64,000 nucleotides of DNA from Halalkalicoccus sp. CG83 (GTDB lineage: Archaea; Halobacteriota; Halobacteria; Halobacteriales; Halalkalicoccaceae), in contig NZ_JAZDDH010000001.1 in NCBI RefSeq assembly GCF_037081715.1, positions 1,364,001-1,428,000 of the forward strand, written 5' to 3'. The translations under genes and the position numbers were made by a program. Positions 51,705-60,963 of the stretch are shown here, piece after piece; positions within the stretch are counted from its first letter, which is position 1; each line of letters opens with the position of its first letter. The notes under the pieces are model-generated. The model made no database searches, was not told where the DNA came from, and worked only from the letters and a program-made list of their open reading frames with translations.

Positions 51705-51749
51705 CGACGACCACCGCCATTTATTCACATCGCCATCGTGGCTCCGGCC

Positions 51750-52727
51750 ATGGACATCGGCGTACTCACCGTTCCGCTGGGCGACCGATCGATCGAGGAG
51801 GCGTTCTCGTATCTCGACGGGATCGGCGTCGACGCCGTCGAGCTCGGCGCCGGCGGCTACCCCGGCAGGGACACGGACCACTTCGACCGCGAGGCGTATC
51901 TCGACGACGAGGACCGCCAACGGGAGCTATACGACCTGCTCGAGGAGTACGACCTGCGGATCAGCGCGCTCGCCTCGCACAACAACCCGATCCACCCCGA
52001 CGATGAGCGCGCGAGCGAGGCCGACCGCGAACTCCGCGAGACGATCGAGCTGGCCGACCAGCTCGGCGTCGACGCGGTCACCTGTTTCTCGGGACTTCCC
52101 GCCGGCGGGCCCGAGGACGAGACGCCAAACTGGATCACCGCGCCGTGGCCGACCGAGCACGCCGACGCCCACGAGTACCAGTGGGAGGAGGTCGCGATCC
52201 CCTACTGGGAGGAGCTCGCGGGACACGCCGCGGATCACGGCGTGAACGTCGCCATCGAGATGCACCCGAACATGCTCGTCTACGAGCCCCACGGGATGGT
52301 CAGGCTGCGCGAGGCGACCAACGAACGCATCGGCGCGAACTTCGACCCCTCGCACCTCTACTGGCAGGACATCTCCATCCCCGACGCGATCCGCTATCTC
52401 GGCGAGCGCGACGCGATCCACCACTTCCACGCGAAGGACACGAAGGTCTACGACGCTCAGGCACGCGAGAAGGGCGTCCTCGACACCACGGCCTACACCG
52501 ACGAGCCGAACCGCTCGTGGATCTTCCGTTCGATCGGGTACGGTCACGGCGAGGAGCACTGGAAGGACGTCGTGAGCACGCTCCGAATGGTCGACTATGA
52601 CGGCGCGCTCAGCATCGAACACGAGGACTCGCTGACGAGCGCGACCGAGGGCCTCGAGAAGGCCGTCGACGTGCTCGACCGTGCAGTGTTCCGGACGACG
52701 CCCGGCGAGGCGTTCTGGGCGGAATAG
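51750..52727 (+). CDS. Sugar phosphate isomerase/epimerase (xylose-isomerase-like TIM barrel)
   Basis: A 325-residue AP-endonuclease-2/xylose-isomerase fold protein. It begins MDIGVLTVPLGDRSIEE; metal ligands are plausible in VAIEMHPNM (Glu), ANFDPSHLYW (Asp, His) and IHHFHAKDTK (His), then LSIEHED near the end. A TTTATT box A (51720-51725) about 27 nt upstream of ATG 51750 indicates a leaderless transcript separate from the gene before. Related enzymes isomerise keto-sugars or dehydrate inositol derivatives. Confidence 0.88.
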   Translation: MDIGVLTVPLGDRSIEEAFSYLDGIGVDAVELGAGGYPGRDTDHFDREAYLDDEDRQRELYDLLEEYDLRISALASHNNPIHPDDERASEADRELRETIELADQLGVDAVTCFSGLPAGGPEDETPNWITAPWPTEHADAHEYQWEEVAIPYWEELAGHAADHGVNVAIEMHPNMLVYEPHGMVRLREATNERIGANFDPSHLYWQDISIPDAIRYLGERDAIHHFHAKDTKVYDAQAREKGVLDTTAYTDEPNRSWIFRSIGYGHGEEHWKDVVSTLRMVDYDGALSIEHEDSLTSATEGLEKAVDVLDRAVFRTTPGEAFWAE

Positions 52728-52733
52728 GGCCGC

Positions 52734-53879
52734 CTACGGCTCCAAGACGACCTTCACGCAGTCGTCCTCCTTGTCGTTGAACGTCTCGTACAGCTCCGGT
52801 CCGTCCTCGAGCGAGCCCCGATGGGTAATGATCTCGGCGGGATCGATCTCGCCGTTCTCGATCGTCTCGAGCAGCGGGTCCAGGTAGGCCTGGACGTGGG
52901 TCTGGCCGGTGTTCACGCTCAGGGCCTTGTTCATCAGCGGGCCCATCGGCATGTCGTCCATCCCGTCGATGTAGACTCCCGGGATCGAGAGCGTCCCGCC
53001 CTTGCGACAGGACTTGACCGCCTCCTGGAGCACGTACGGGCGATCCGGCTCGTCGGGGACGCTATCGACGCACGTGTGGTGGGCCTCCGAGCCGACGGCG
53101 TCGATACACCGGTCCGGTCCGCGCCCGTCGGTGGCGTCCATCAGCCAGTCGTAGACGTCGTCCTCCGAGTAGTCGATCACCTCGGTGTCGGCGTGGCCCT
53201 CGGCCATCTCGAGGCGTTCGGGAATCCGGTCGATGGCGATCACGCGGTCGGCGCCCATCATCCAGGCGCTCTGGACGGCGAACTGGCCGACGGGACCGCA
53301 GCCCCAGACCGCGACGGTGTCGTTCTCCTCGATCTCCGCGTTCTCGGCGGCCATGTAGCCCGTCGGGAAGATGTCCGAGAGGAAGAGAACCTCCTCGTCC
53401 GAGAGGTCGGAGTCGATCTTGATCGGTCCGACGTCGGCGTGGGGTACCCGTAGATATTCGGCCTGCCCGCCGTCGTACCCGCCCAGGGTGTGCGAGAAGC
53501 CGAACAGGCCGGCCGGCGAGTGACCCATCGCCTCCGCGGCCATCTCGGCGTTCGGATTGGTCTCGTCGCACAGCGAGTACAGGTCGTTCTCGCAGAACCA
53601 GCACTCGCCACAGCTGATCGTGAACGGGACGACGACGCGGTCGCCCTCCCGTAGGTTCTCGACCTCCTCGCCGACCTCGACGACCTCGCCCATCGGCTCG
53701 TGGCCCAGGATGTCACCCTCCTCCATGCCCGGCATGAAGTCGTTGTAGAGGTGTAGATCCGAGCCACAGATGGCGGTGGCCGTGACCTCGATGATCGCGT
53801 CGGTCGGTTCCTGGATCTCGGGCTTGGGAACGTCGTCGACACGGACGTCCCCCTCGCCGTGCCAGCGAAGCGCTTTCAT
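52734..53879 (-). CDS. Zinc-dependent alcohol/polyol dehydrogenase
   Basis: A 381-residue medium-chain dehydrogenase. Catalytic zinc ligands in [13 protein letters not shown] and [10 protein letters not shown]; four structural cysteines in [15 protein letters not shown]; the NAD(P) loop [13 protein letters not shown]. The long C-terminal part with GIDxx and [16 protein letters not shown]-like features resembles the threonine- or formaldehyde-dehydrogenase-like subgroup. Its last bases lie 6 nt from the isomerase stop (convergent). ATG 53879 is divergent from the next gene. Probable role: sugar or polyol oxidation with its neighbours. Confidence 0.87.
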   Translation of the reverse strand: MKALRWHGEGDVRVDDVPKPEIQEPTDAIIEVTATAICGSDLHLYNDFMPGMEEGDILGHEPMGEVVEVGEEVENLREGDRVVVPFTISCGECWFCENDLYSLCDETNPNAEMAAEAMGHSPAGLFGFSHTLGGYDGGQAEYLRVPHADVGPIKIDSDLSDEEVLFLSDIFPTGYMAAENAEIEENDTVAVWGCGPVGQFAVQSAWMMGADRVIAIDRIPERLEMAEGHADTEVIDYSEDDVYDWLMDATDGRGPDRCIDAVGSEAHHTCVDSVPDEPDRPYVLQEAVKSCRKGGTLSIPGVYIDGMDDMPMGPLMNKALSVNTGQTHVQAYLDPLLETIENGEIDPAEIITHRGSLEDGPELYETFNDKEDDCVKVVLEP

Positions 53880-53987
53880 TGCGGTCGCACGATCGGCCGT
53901 CGGACTGGATAAGGGCGCGGCTTGTTCTCGCAACGATCGAGCGCCTGGACGGAAACCCCTAACTACATCTGTGGTGAACGGCCCCGC

Positions 53988-55088
53988 ATGGCACTCGACG
54001 TAGGCGTACTCGGCTACCGGTTCATGGGCAAGGCCCACGCGAACGCGATGGCGCGACTCCCGATGTTCTTCCCCGACGCACCCGAGGTCCACCGAGACAT
54101 CCTCGTCGGACGCGACGAGGAGGCGCTCTCGGAGGCCGCCGATCGACTGGGATTCGCCCGGACGACCACCGATTGGGAGGAGGCGATCGAGGAGGTCGAC
54201 GTCTTCTACAACCTCGGGCCGAACTTCGTCCACGCCGAACCCTCGATCGCGGCGCTCGAGGCGGGCGTCCCGGTCTTCTGCGAGAAGCCGCTCGCGCCCA
54301 CGCTCTCGGAGGCCGAGGAGATGACCGAGGCCTCCCGCGAGGCCGACGTCCCGGCGGGCTGTGCGTTCAACTACCGGTTCGTTCCCGCGATCCGGTACGC
54401 CAGGAACCTGATCGAGAGCGGAGAGCTCGGCGAGATCCACCACGTCCGCGGGCGGTACCTCCAGGACTGGCTGGTCGACCCCGAGGCGCCGTGGGCCTGG
54501 CGTCTGGACGAGGAGATGGCCGGCTCGGGCGCGCTCGGCGACCTCGGTGCACACACGATCGACCTCACGCGCTACCTCGTCGGCGAGATCTCGGCGGTGT
54601 CGGGCCATCTGAAGACGTTCGTCGACGAACGGCCCGTCGAGGACGGCGAGGAGACGCGCGAGGTGACCGTCGACGACGCCTACACCGCCCAGGCCGAGTT
54701 CGAGAACGGCGCCGTCGGGAGCTTCGAGGCATCGCGGTTCGCGAACGGCCACAAGAACGACCACACCATCGAGATCGAGGGATCGAAGGGGAGCCTGAAG
54801 TTCTCGCTCGAGCGGCTGAACGAACTCGAGTATCTGGAGGAGGGCTCGCGGGGCTTCGAGACGATCCTCGTCACCGACGCCGACGATCCCTACGTCGATC
54901 ACTGGTGGCCGCCGGGACACGTCCTCGGCTGGGAACACACGTTCGTCCACGAGAACTACGAGTTCCTCTCGGCGGTCGAGGAGGGCGGCGAGTTCGAACC
55001 GAGTTTCGAGGACGGACTGTCGGCCCAGCACGTTATCGACGCGATCCAGACGAGCGACGAGCGCGGCGAGTGGATCGACGTCGAGTAG
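53988..55088 (+). CDS. Second Gfo/Idh/MocA-family dehydrogenase
   Basis: A 366-residue oxidoreductase that is clearly different from the first. Rossmann start [18 protein letters not shown] motif [16 protein letters not shown], and [19 protein letters not shown]; a catalytic-type [14 protein letters not shown] follows. C-terminal [18 protein letters not shown] is a frequent feature of this subgroup. A CCCTAAC box A about 28 nt upstream. With the isomerase and zinc dehydrogenase it fits stepwise oxidation of a sugar. Confidence 0.88.
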   Translation: MALDVGVLGYRFMGKAHANAMARLPMFFPDAPEVHRDILVGRDEEALSEAADRLGFARTTTDWEEAIEEVDVFYNLGPNFVHAEPSIAALEAGVPVFCEKPLAPTLSEAEEMTEASREADVPAGCAFNYRFVPAIRYARNLIESGELGEIHHVRGRYLQDWLVDPEAPWAWRLDEEMAGSGALGDLGAHTIDLTRYLVGEISAVSGHLKTFVDERPVEDGEETREVTVDDAYTAQAEFENGAVGSFEASRFANGHKNDHTIEIEGSKGSLKFSLERLNELEYLEEGSRGFETILVTDADDPYVDHWWPPGHVLGWEHTFVHENYEFLSAVEEGGEFEPSFEDGLSAQHVIDAIQTSDERGEWIDVE

Positions 55089-55094
55089 TCCGGG

Positions 55095-55988
55095 TCAGTC
55101 GTCGTCGAGGAACCCGGTCAGAAGCTCGTTCACCCGGTCGGGCTCGTCGGCCTGCACCCAGTGGCTCGCCTCGGGGAGGCGTTCGACCCGGAGGTCGGGT
55201 ACCCACCGTTCGAGACCCTCGGTGAGCCGTGGCGAGAGCGCCCGATCCCGCATTCCCCAGATCAGCAACGTCGGCCGGTCGATCCGTCCCTCGCGGGCGT
55301 AGTCAGGGAGGCTCCGGCCGGGGAGCAGCGATCGAAGCTGGCCGCGAAACGCCGCCCGGTAGTAGTTGATCATCGAGGTCATCGCCCCCGGGCGTGTACA
55401 CGCACGCTTGTACCGGTCGATCGCCTCCTCGTCGAACGCCTCGGGGTTCTCGGGGTCCTCGCGCAGGAGCCCCTCGACGGCGCGGTCGTCGAACGCCCGG
55501 AAGAGCGCCTCCGGAACCCAGGGTAGCTGGAAGAACAGGGCGTACCACGATCGTCTCGCCTGGTCCGACTGACGCGAGAGGAGCTCCCGGCGGTAAGCGG
55601 CCGGATGCGGGGCGTTCAGAACGCAGAGCCGATCGACGCTGCCGGGGTGGCGCGCGGCGACCTCCCACGCGATCGCCCCGCCCCAGTCGTGACCGACGAC
55701 CGAGGCGCGCTCCTCGTCGCAGGTCTCGATCAGCCCCACGACGTCCCCGACGAGTTCTCTCATCCGGTAGGCCTCGACGCCGTGGGGTTTCTCCGACGTG
55801 TTGTATCCCCGCATGTCGGGAACGACGACGCGGTAGCCGGCGTCGACGAGCGCGGGGATCTGCTTGCGCCAGGCGTACCAGTGTTCGGGAAAGCCGTGCA
55901 GCAGGACGACGAGCGGTCCCTCGCCGGCCTCGACGTAGTGCAGCCGCACCCCGTTGACGATCGTCTCCTCGTGGGACCAATCGGCCAT
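55095..55988 (-). CDS. Alpha/beta-fold hydrolase (epoxide hydrolase/dehalogenase-like)
   Basis: A 297-residue enzyme. Oxyanion motif HGFPEHWYAWR, nucleophile elbow VVGHDWGGAIAWE (Asp as nucleophile), lid region, and catalytic His in LPEASHWVQADEPD. Asp nucleophile with HGxP and the Tyr-rich lid are those of epoxide hydrolases or haloalkane/fluoroacetate dehalogenases. ATG 55988 fits the family N-terminus, after a 29-residue artefact in the longest frame. Its stop is 6 nt from that of the second dehydrogenase (convergent). Confidence 0.87.
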   Translation of the reverse strand: MADWSHEETIVNGVRLHYVEAGEGPLVVLLHGFPEHWYAWRKQIPALVDAGYRVVVPDMRGYNTSEKPHGVEAYRMRELVGDVVGLIETCDEERASVVGHDWGGAIAWEVAARHPGSVDRLCVLNAPHPAAYRRELLSRQSDQARRSWYALFFQLPWVPEALFRAFDDRAVEGLLREDPENPEAFDEEAIDRYKRACTRPGAMTSMINYYRAAFRGQLRSLLPGRSLPDYAREGRIDRPTLLIWGMRDRALSPRLTEGLERWVPDLRVERLPEASHWVQADEPDRVNELLTGFLDDD

Positions 55989-56211
55989 GACCGAGCCTGT
56001 GGACGGCGAGCGGTTAGTCCTTCCCCTGGCAGCCTCTAGCCGTAGACGCATCCACCGCCCCGGCTCACCCCACATGGAGAGCGCCAGCTCGGCGCGAACG
56101 GCACCATGGAGAGCAGACGCCCGCCGTCCCTGAGGGGACCGACCACGGGATGACGCCGATCACGCACGCGAGAGCGAGGTCGCGGACGGTACCGACTCCG
56201 ATCGTCCGGTC

Positions 56212-57063
56212 TCAGAACGACAGGCCGCCGTCGTCGGTGATGATGGCGTCGAGCAGCCGAACTGGCGTCGCGTCGTATCTCGGGTTTTTCAGGTCGAATC
56301 CATCGGCGGGTTCGAGCATCACCTCGCTCGGCGAGCGGTAGTCGTTCTCGAAGACGAACCCCTCGTCGATGATCTTCGCGCCCGATCCCGTCACGCGCAT
56401 CGGAACGTCCAGGTCGGCCGCGGTCGCCGCGATCGGGTACGTTCCGACGCGGTTGTAGAGGGTCTCGCCGACGAGACAGTCCATGCCGATCAGGACGCTA
56501 TCGCACTCCGAGAGGTAGTGGCCGGCAGCGCTGTCGACGATCAGCGTCGTCTCGACGCCGTCGATCTCCGCGAGCGCACGCGCGGTCTTCCGTCCGGCAA
56601 GTCGAGGTCGGGCCTCGGTGACGTACACCGAGATCTCGGCTCCCGACCCGGCGGCGTGTTCGATCGCCGAGAGCACCGTCGAGGAGTAGTCGTGAGTCAG
56701 CAGCGTCGTCCCGTCGTCGAGGTTGGCCGCGGCGTGTTCGGCGGCCTGCTGTTTTCCCGTCTCGACGCGGTCGACGACGCGGTCGATCGCGTCGAGCAGC
56801 AGTGATTTCGCGGTTTCGACGTCCTCTGGATCCGCCTCGGTGACCGACCGGACGATGTCCCGTTGGACGTTGAACAGCGAGGCGTGGGAGGCGTTGGCCC
56901 TTCGGAGGACGGAGCTGTTTCGCTCGACGTCACGGGTGAACTCCTCGACCGTCGCGTACTCGCGATTCACCAGTTCCCTCATCGCACGGGCGGACTTGAC
57001 GGCGACGATCGAGGAGCTGTGGGTCTGCATTTCCTCGATCTCCGCGACCGTCTCGTCGATCAT
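56212..57063 (-). CDS. eIF-2B alpha/beta/delta-like protein
   Basis: A 283-residue protein of the eIF2B/methylthioribose-1-phosphate isomerase superfamily. Features include HSSSIVAVKSARAMRELV near the start, LTHDYSSTVLSAI in the middle, and LIGMDCLVGETLYNRVGTYPIAATAA, the family's Asp-containing signature. The Cys that MTNA and ribose-1,5-bisphosphate isomerases use is not seen in the SYSS-type segment, so it is more like the regulatory eIF2B group than the sugar isomerases. Function not established in haloarchaea. Confidence 0.78.
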   Translation of the reverse strand: MIDETVAEIEEMQTHSSSIVAVKSARAMRELVNREYATVEEFTRDVERNSSVLRRANASHASLFNVQRDIVRSVTEADPEDVETAKSLLLDAIDRVVDRVETGKQQAAEHAAANLDDGTTLLTHDYSSTVLSAIEHAAGSGAEISVYVTEARPRLAGRKTARALAEIDGVETTLIVDSAAGHYLSECDSVLIGMDCLVGETLYNRVGTYPIAATAADLDVPMRVTGSGAKIIDEGFVFENDYRSPSEVMLEPADGFDLKNPRYDATPVRLLDAIITDDGGLSF

Positions 57064-57143
57064 ACCTGACGGTCGGATCCTCGCGGCAAAGAGCTTCCGG
57101 GGTCGTCGTCAACGGTAAGGCTCGGTGACGCCTACCGAGGTGC

Positions 57144-57530
57144 ATGGTCGCCGTCACCTATCACTGTCCCCGCTGTGGCACGATCGCCGAGCTCGAGCGA
57201 GACGCCTACCTCGCCGATAAGTCGGTCACGCCCTATCCCCTCGAGGGCTGGCAGTACGCGGCGCCCGACGAGGACTACGAGAGCGTCGACGGCGTTCGGT
57301 TCGTCTGTGGGGAGGGGGCGTCCGTCTCGTTCCGCCGTCCGCCCTCAGAGGAGGACGAACCGTCACGAACGGACGTCGGCTGCGGCGAACCGTTCTACCT
57401 CAACTTCGTCCGGTTCGAGGCCGGCGAGGAGGTCGATCCCGACGCCCCCCAGGAGTACGTCGAGATCGGCACAGGGATCGGCCCGCGGGGGCCGCGGGGA
57501 CCGAGGGGACCGAGCGGCCCGGGACGGTAG
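57144..57530 (+). CDS. Small CxxC protein with a collagen-like C-terminal tail
   Basis: A 128-residue acidic product. The N-terminal HCPRCGTIAEL (Cys8, Cys11), a later VCGEG and GCGEP could form one zinc site. The last 16 residues are five Gly-Pro-Arg/Ser/Gly-type triplets (GPR GPR GPR GPS GPG R), a collagen-like tail, preceded by GIG. No known family is recognised. It shares a short divergent promoter gap (about 80 nt) with the eIF2B-like gene. Confidence 0.6.
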   Translation: MVAVTYHCPRCGTIAELERDAYLADKSVTPYPLEGWQYAAPDEDYESVDGVRFVCGEGASVSFRRPPSEEDEPSRTDVGCGEPFYLNFVRFEAGEEVDPDAPQEYVEIGTGIGPRGPRGPRGPSGPGR

Positions 57531-57577
57531 CCGAGAAGGGGGAACGACCAAACGGCTCGCCGGTCAACGGACGGCCG

Positions 57578-57778
57578 ATGGACGACGAGATGCTCGACGA
57601 CCAACGCGAACTCGTATCGCTGCTCGAATCCGCCGGCTGGGACGTCACCGACGCCGAGCTGACCGTCTACGAGAGTCCGTGGGAGGACGACGACTCGCCG
57701 GAGGCCTCGATCACGCTCAGCGCGAGAAAGCGCTACCCCGAGGACGAGGACGGCGGAAGTCCGTACCGCGTGAAGTGA
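57578..57778 (+). CDS. Small acidic protein of unknown function
   Basis: A 66-residue product: DDEMLDDQRELVSLLESAGW, DVTDAELTVYESPWEDDD and a C-terminal SARKRYPEDEDG. The alternating helix-strand look suggests a small alpha/beta fold. It lies 47 nt after the CxxC gene and may share its transcript. In-frame ATGs occur at 57578 and 57590. Confidence 0.55.
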   Translation: MDDEMLDDQRELVSLLESAGWDVTDAELTVYESPWEDDDSPEASITLSARKRYPEDEDGGSPYRVK

Positions 57779-57805
57779 CCCTCGCGCCGGGGAAATCGAG
57801 CCGAA

Positions 57806-59266
57806 CTACCCCTTGATGTTACAGACGGGGAACGTGCGCGCGACCTTATCGCCGATGCCGAGCGCGTCGCTCACCCGCACTACCTCGTCGACGTCCTTGT
57901 AGACGCCCGGTGCCTCCTCGGCGACCGTCGCACCGCTCTGGGCCTTCACGTAGATGTGCTGCTGGTCGCGCAGGTCGTCCTGAACGTCACCACCCCAGAA
58001 CTCGTTCTTCGCCTGCGTCCGGCTCATCACCCGGCCCGCGCCGTGGGCGGTCGAGCCGAACGTCTCCTCGAGCGAGCGCTCGCCGCCCCGGAGCACGTAG
58101 CTGCCCGCGCCCATGCTCCCGGGGATGATGACCGGCTGACCCACGTCGCGATAGGTCTCGGGGACCTCCTCGCGACCCGCGGGGAACGCCCTCGTGGCAC
58201 CCTTCCGGTGGACGTAGAGCTCGCGCTCCTCCCCTTCTACGTCGTGAACCTCCTTCTTCGCGATGTTGTGCGCGACGTCGTAGAGCAGCTCCATCTCCAT
58301 CTCCTCCCAGTCGCGTCCGAACGTCCGCTCGAACACCTCCCGTGTTCGATGCATCACCAGCTGGCGGTTGGTCCACGCGAAGTTGATCGCCGCACACATC
58401 GCGCCGTAGTACTCCTCGGCCAGTTCGGACCCGGCGGGCGCCGCCGCGAGCTCCCGATCGGGGAGCTCCGCCAGCAGGTCGCCGTGCTCCTGCTCGATCC
58501 GCCGGAGGTAGTCGGTACAGACCTGGTGGCCGAGCCCCCGCGAGCCCGTGTGGATGAGCACGACGATCCGGTCCTCCTCCAGTCCGTAGGCGTCGGCGAC
58601 GTCCTCACGGAAGACGTCGGTGACCCGCTGGACCTCGAGGAAGTGGTTACCCGATCCCAACGACCCGATCTGGTTCTTTCCCCGATCCTTCGCCTTCTGA
58701 CTCACCGCCGAGAGGTCGCCGTCGCGGCGGACGCCCTCATCCTCGCAGTGGGCCAGATCCTCGGGGACGGCGTAACCCTCCTCGAGAGCCCACTCCATCC
58801 CTCGGTCGAGGATCGCCTCGATTGTGTCGATGCCGGCCTCGACGACGCCGCCGCCGCCCAGTCCCGAGGGGATGTTCGAGAACAGTGCGTCAACGAGCTC
58901 CTCCTCGCGACCGTTGAGATCGTCGTACGTGAGGTTCGTCCGCATCATCCTGACGCCGCAGTTGATGTCGTAGCCGACGCCGCCGGGCGAGATACAGCCC
59001 TCCTCGGTGTCGAGGGCGGCGACGCCGCCGACGGGAAAGCCGTAGCCCTGGTGGCCGTCGGGCATACAGAGGGCGTGGTCCGTCACGCCCGGCAGGTGGG
59101 CGGTGTTCTTCAACTGCTGGATGGTCTTGTCGTCGCTGATCTCGTCGAGCAGCGCCTCGCTCGCGAGCACGCGAGCCGGCGCCTGCATTCCCCCCTCCTG
59201 TGGGATTTCCCAGACGAACTCGCGGACCTTCTCGAGGGTGACTTCGCCGGCGTCGTAGGTGGTCAT
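57806..59266 (-). CDS. rtcB: tRNA-splicing ligase RtcB
   Basis: A 486-residue 3'-phosphate RNA ligase that joins tRNA exon halves after intron removal and uses GTP and Mn2+. All active-site stretches are present: GVGYDINCGVR (Cys103), GSLGSGNHFLEVQ (His), LIHTGSRGLGHQV (His), LYDVAHNIAKKE (His) and STAHGAGRVMSR (the guanylylated His). The length is that of an intein-free enzyme. A box A (CGTATT) about 27 nt upstream supports ATG 59266. Archease, its activator, is at 62217-62642. Confidence 0.95.
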   Translation of the reverse strand: MTTYDAGEVTLEKVREFVWEIPQEGGMQAPARVLASEALLDEISDDKTIQQLKNTAHLPGVTDHALCMPDGHQGYGFPVGGVAALDTEEGCISPGGVGYDINCGVRMMRTNLTYDDLNGREEELVDALFSNIPSGLGGGGVVEAGIDTIEAILDRGMEWALEEGYAVPEDLAHCEDEGVRRDGDLSAVSQKAKDRGKNQIGSLGSGNHFLEVQRVTDVFREDVADAYGLEEDRIVVLIHTGSRGLGHQVCTDYLRRIEQEHGDLLAELPDRELAAAPAGSELAEEYYGAMCAAINFAWTNRQLVMHRTREVFERTFGRDWEEMEMELLYDVAHNIAKKEVHDVEGEERELYVHRKGATRAFPAGREEVPETYRDVGQPVIIPGSMGAGSYVLRGGERSLEETFGSTAHGAGRVMSRTQAKNEFWGGDVQDDLRDQQHIYVKAQSGATVAEEAPGVYKDVDEVVRVSDALGIGDKVARTFPVCNIKG

Positions 59267-59312
59267 GTTCGATGGTCGTCGACGCGGGAGGGAATACGTT
59301 TCGACGGGCGGC

Positions 59313-60132
59313 TCAGTCGGCGGCCGTCGGCGTCGACGTCCGCCAGCGTTCGAGCGTGTTCATCACTGGCGACGCCGTGACGCCGTGGACGACGACCGAG
59401 AGGACGACGGTGAAGCCGACGGTCGCCCAGACGACGTCCGCGCCCGGAAACGTCGCCTGGTTCAGCCCGTAGGCGAGGTAGTAGAACGAGCCGATCCCGC
59501 GAATGCCGAAGAAGGCGACCGTCCCTCGCTCGTACCAGTCTAGCCCGAAGCCGAGCAGGCCGACGATCCCGGCGAGCGGCCGGACGACGAAGACGAGCAC
59601 GAGCGCGACGACGATCGCCTCAACGGTGAGCGGCGCGAGCAGTCCGCCGACGATCGCCCCGCCGAACAGTACCAACAGTACCGTCATGAACAGCCGTTCG
59701 ATCTGGTCTGGCGAGCACCGGGTCGGTCGGCGCGACCACCGCCCCGAGGAGCATGGCGGCGGCCGGCACCAGCCCGATCGCCCACCAGCCCAGCAGCGCC
59801 GCGGCGGCGATCGTGAACGGCATCGAGATCGCGAGCAGCCGCCACGTCGACGTCCACCCCGAGAGGCTCGGCGGACGGTCGAGCTTCAACCCGGCGCCCA
59901 TCAACGCGACGACCACCCCGAGTTCGGTCAGCCGTTCGACGAGGACTCCGTACTCGAGCGGGTCGACGACCGGCAGGCCGTTGGGAACCGAGAAGACGGT
60001 CATCCCGAAGCCGACGTAGAGGATCGGAAACGAGATCGCACGGCCCGCGAGTAGCCGCGGTAGCACGGCCGCGCCGAACACGACGAGGCCGAGGACCGCG
60101 AGACCAGCGTCGTAGAGCTCAACCGTGGTCGT
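59313..60132 (-). pseudogene. Na+/H+ antiporter (CPA1) copy with internal deletion and frame break
   Basis: The left part in one frame reads ELYDAGLAVLGL ... LPRLLAGRAISFPILYVGFG ... GAVVAPTDPVLA. The right part in another frame reads VLLVLFGGAIVGGLLAPLTVEAI ... FGIRGIGSFYYLAYGLNQ to the stop at 59313. Compared with the intact antiporter at 60964, roughly 150 residues between APTDPVLA and MAVIMVLFGG are missing, and the two halves are out of frame. The start may also be lost: ACG stands where ATG is expected (60130-60132). A tandem-duplicated antiporter copy, now inactive. Confidence 0.8.
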
Positions 60133-60287
60133 TTCTATAGCCGAGACGTGACGTTGCGGAGACGGTTCGACGTCGCTTCCCGACGGTGAGCGATTTCGGT
60201 CGCCGTGGCTGGCGGTGTCGATCGCTCATCGTCACTTCGGTCCGCCCCGGACAGCCCTGACTGCTACGAAAGCGAGGCGTCCACCGG

Positions 60288-60872
60288 CTACTCGTTCGGT
60301 TGCGGCTCGACGTCCGGCGAGAGCCGCCGGGTCTCGATCGTCCCCGCGACGAGTTCGCCGTATTCCCTCGCGGTGAGGTCGTCGCGGTTGTATCCCTCGG
60401 CGATAGGGGTCTCGATCTCGGCGGCGCCGAACGTCGTCGAGTCGGGATCGAGGACCGTGATCTCGGCGGCCTCGCCCTCGAAACCCGCCTCGAGAAGCGA
60501 CGCGTACGCGCCCGCTATCGGACCCAGGTTGTCGAGGACGCCCGCGTCGCGCCGGCCCTGCTCTACGTACTCGACGGTCAGCACCTCGAGTTCCTCCTCG
60601 ACGGATTCGATCACGAGGCCGTGCTCCTCGAGTTCCTCCTCGAACGCCTCCGGGTCGGGCACGTCGACCCCCTCGAACGCGAGGATTCCCTCCTCCAGGA
60701 CGTCGGTCCGCTCGGTCACGGGGAGCTCCGGGACGCGCTCCGAGAGAGGCTCCTCGTCGGAGGGGGGAAGCTCCTCACCGATCTCCTCGGTACAGCCGGC
60801 CAGCGCCACCGCTCCGGCGAGACCGACGCCGCCGCGCCGTAGCAGTCGCCTGCGCGTCACGGACCCATCCAT
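60288..60872 (-). CDS. Tat lipoprotein of unknown function
   Basis: A 194-residue product: TRRRLLRRGGVG with twin arginines, a hydrophobic stretch and lipobox LAGC (Cys27), then a Glu/Pro-rich linker (30-60). The rest is acidic with a likely helix (EEELEEHGLVIESVEEEL) and a strand-rich end. No family recognised. It lies between the broken and the intact antiporter, transcribed away from the latter. Confidence 0.65.
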   Translation of the reverse strand: MDGSVTRRRLLRRGGVGLAGAVALAGCTEEIGEELPPSDEEPLSERVPELPVTERTDVLEEGILAFEGVDVPDPEAFEEELEEHGLVIESVEEELEVLTVEYVEQGRRDAGVLDNLGPIAGAYASLLEAGFEGEAAEITVLDPDSTTFGAAEIETPIAEGYNRDDLTAREYGELVAGTIETRRLSPDVEPQPNE

Positions 60873-60963
60873 TCGTATCGACCGCTCCGGGTTCGGACGT
60901 CAAGTCGGTTGGTCTTGCACACGCCGGTCGAGCCCTTTTGATCCAGGGAGAACAATCGACGCC

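Noticed and set aside
52734-55031. 765-residue minus-strand frame
   Set aside because: Only its C-terminal 381 residues (from 53879) are the zinc dehydrogenase; the rest is antisense to the second Gfo/Idh gene.
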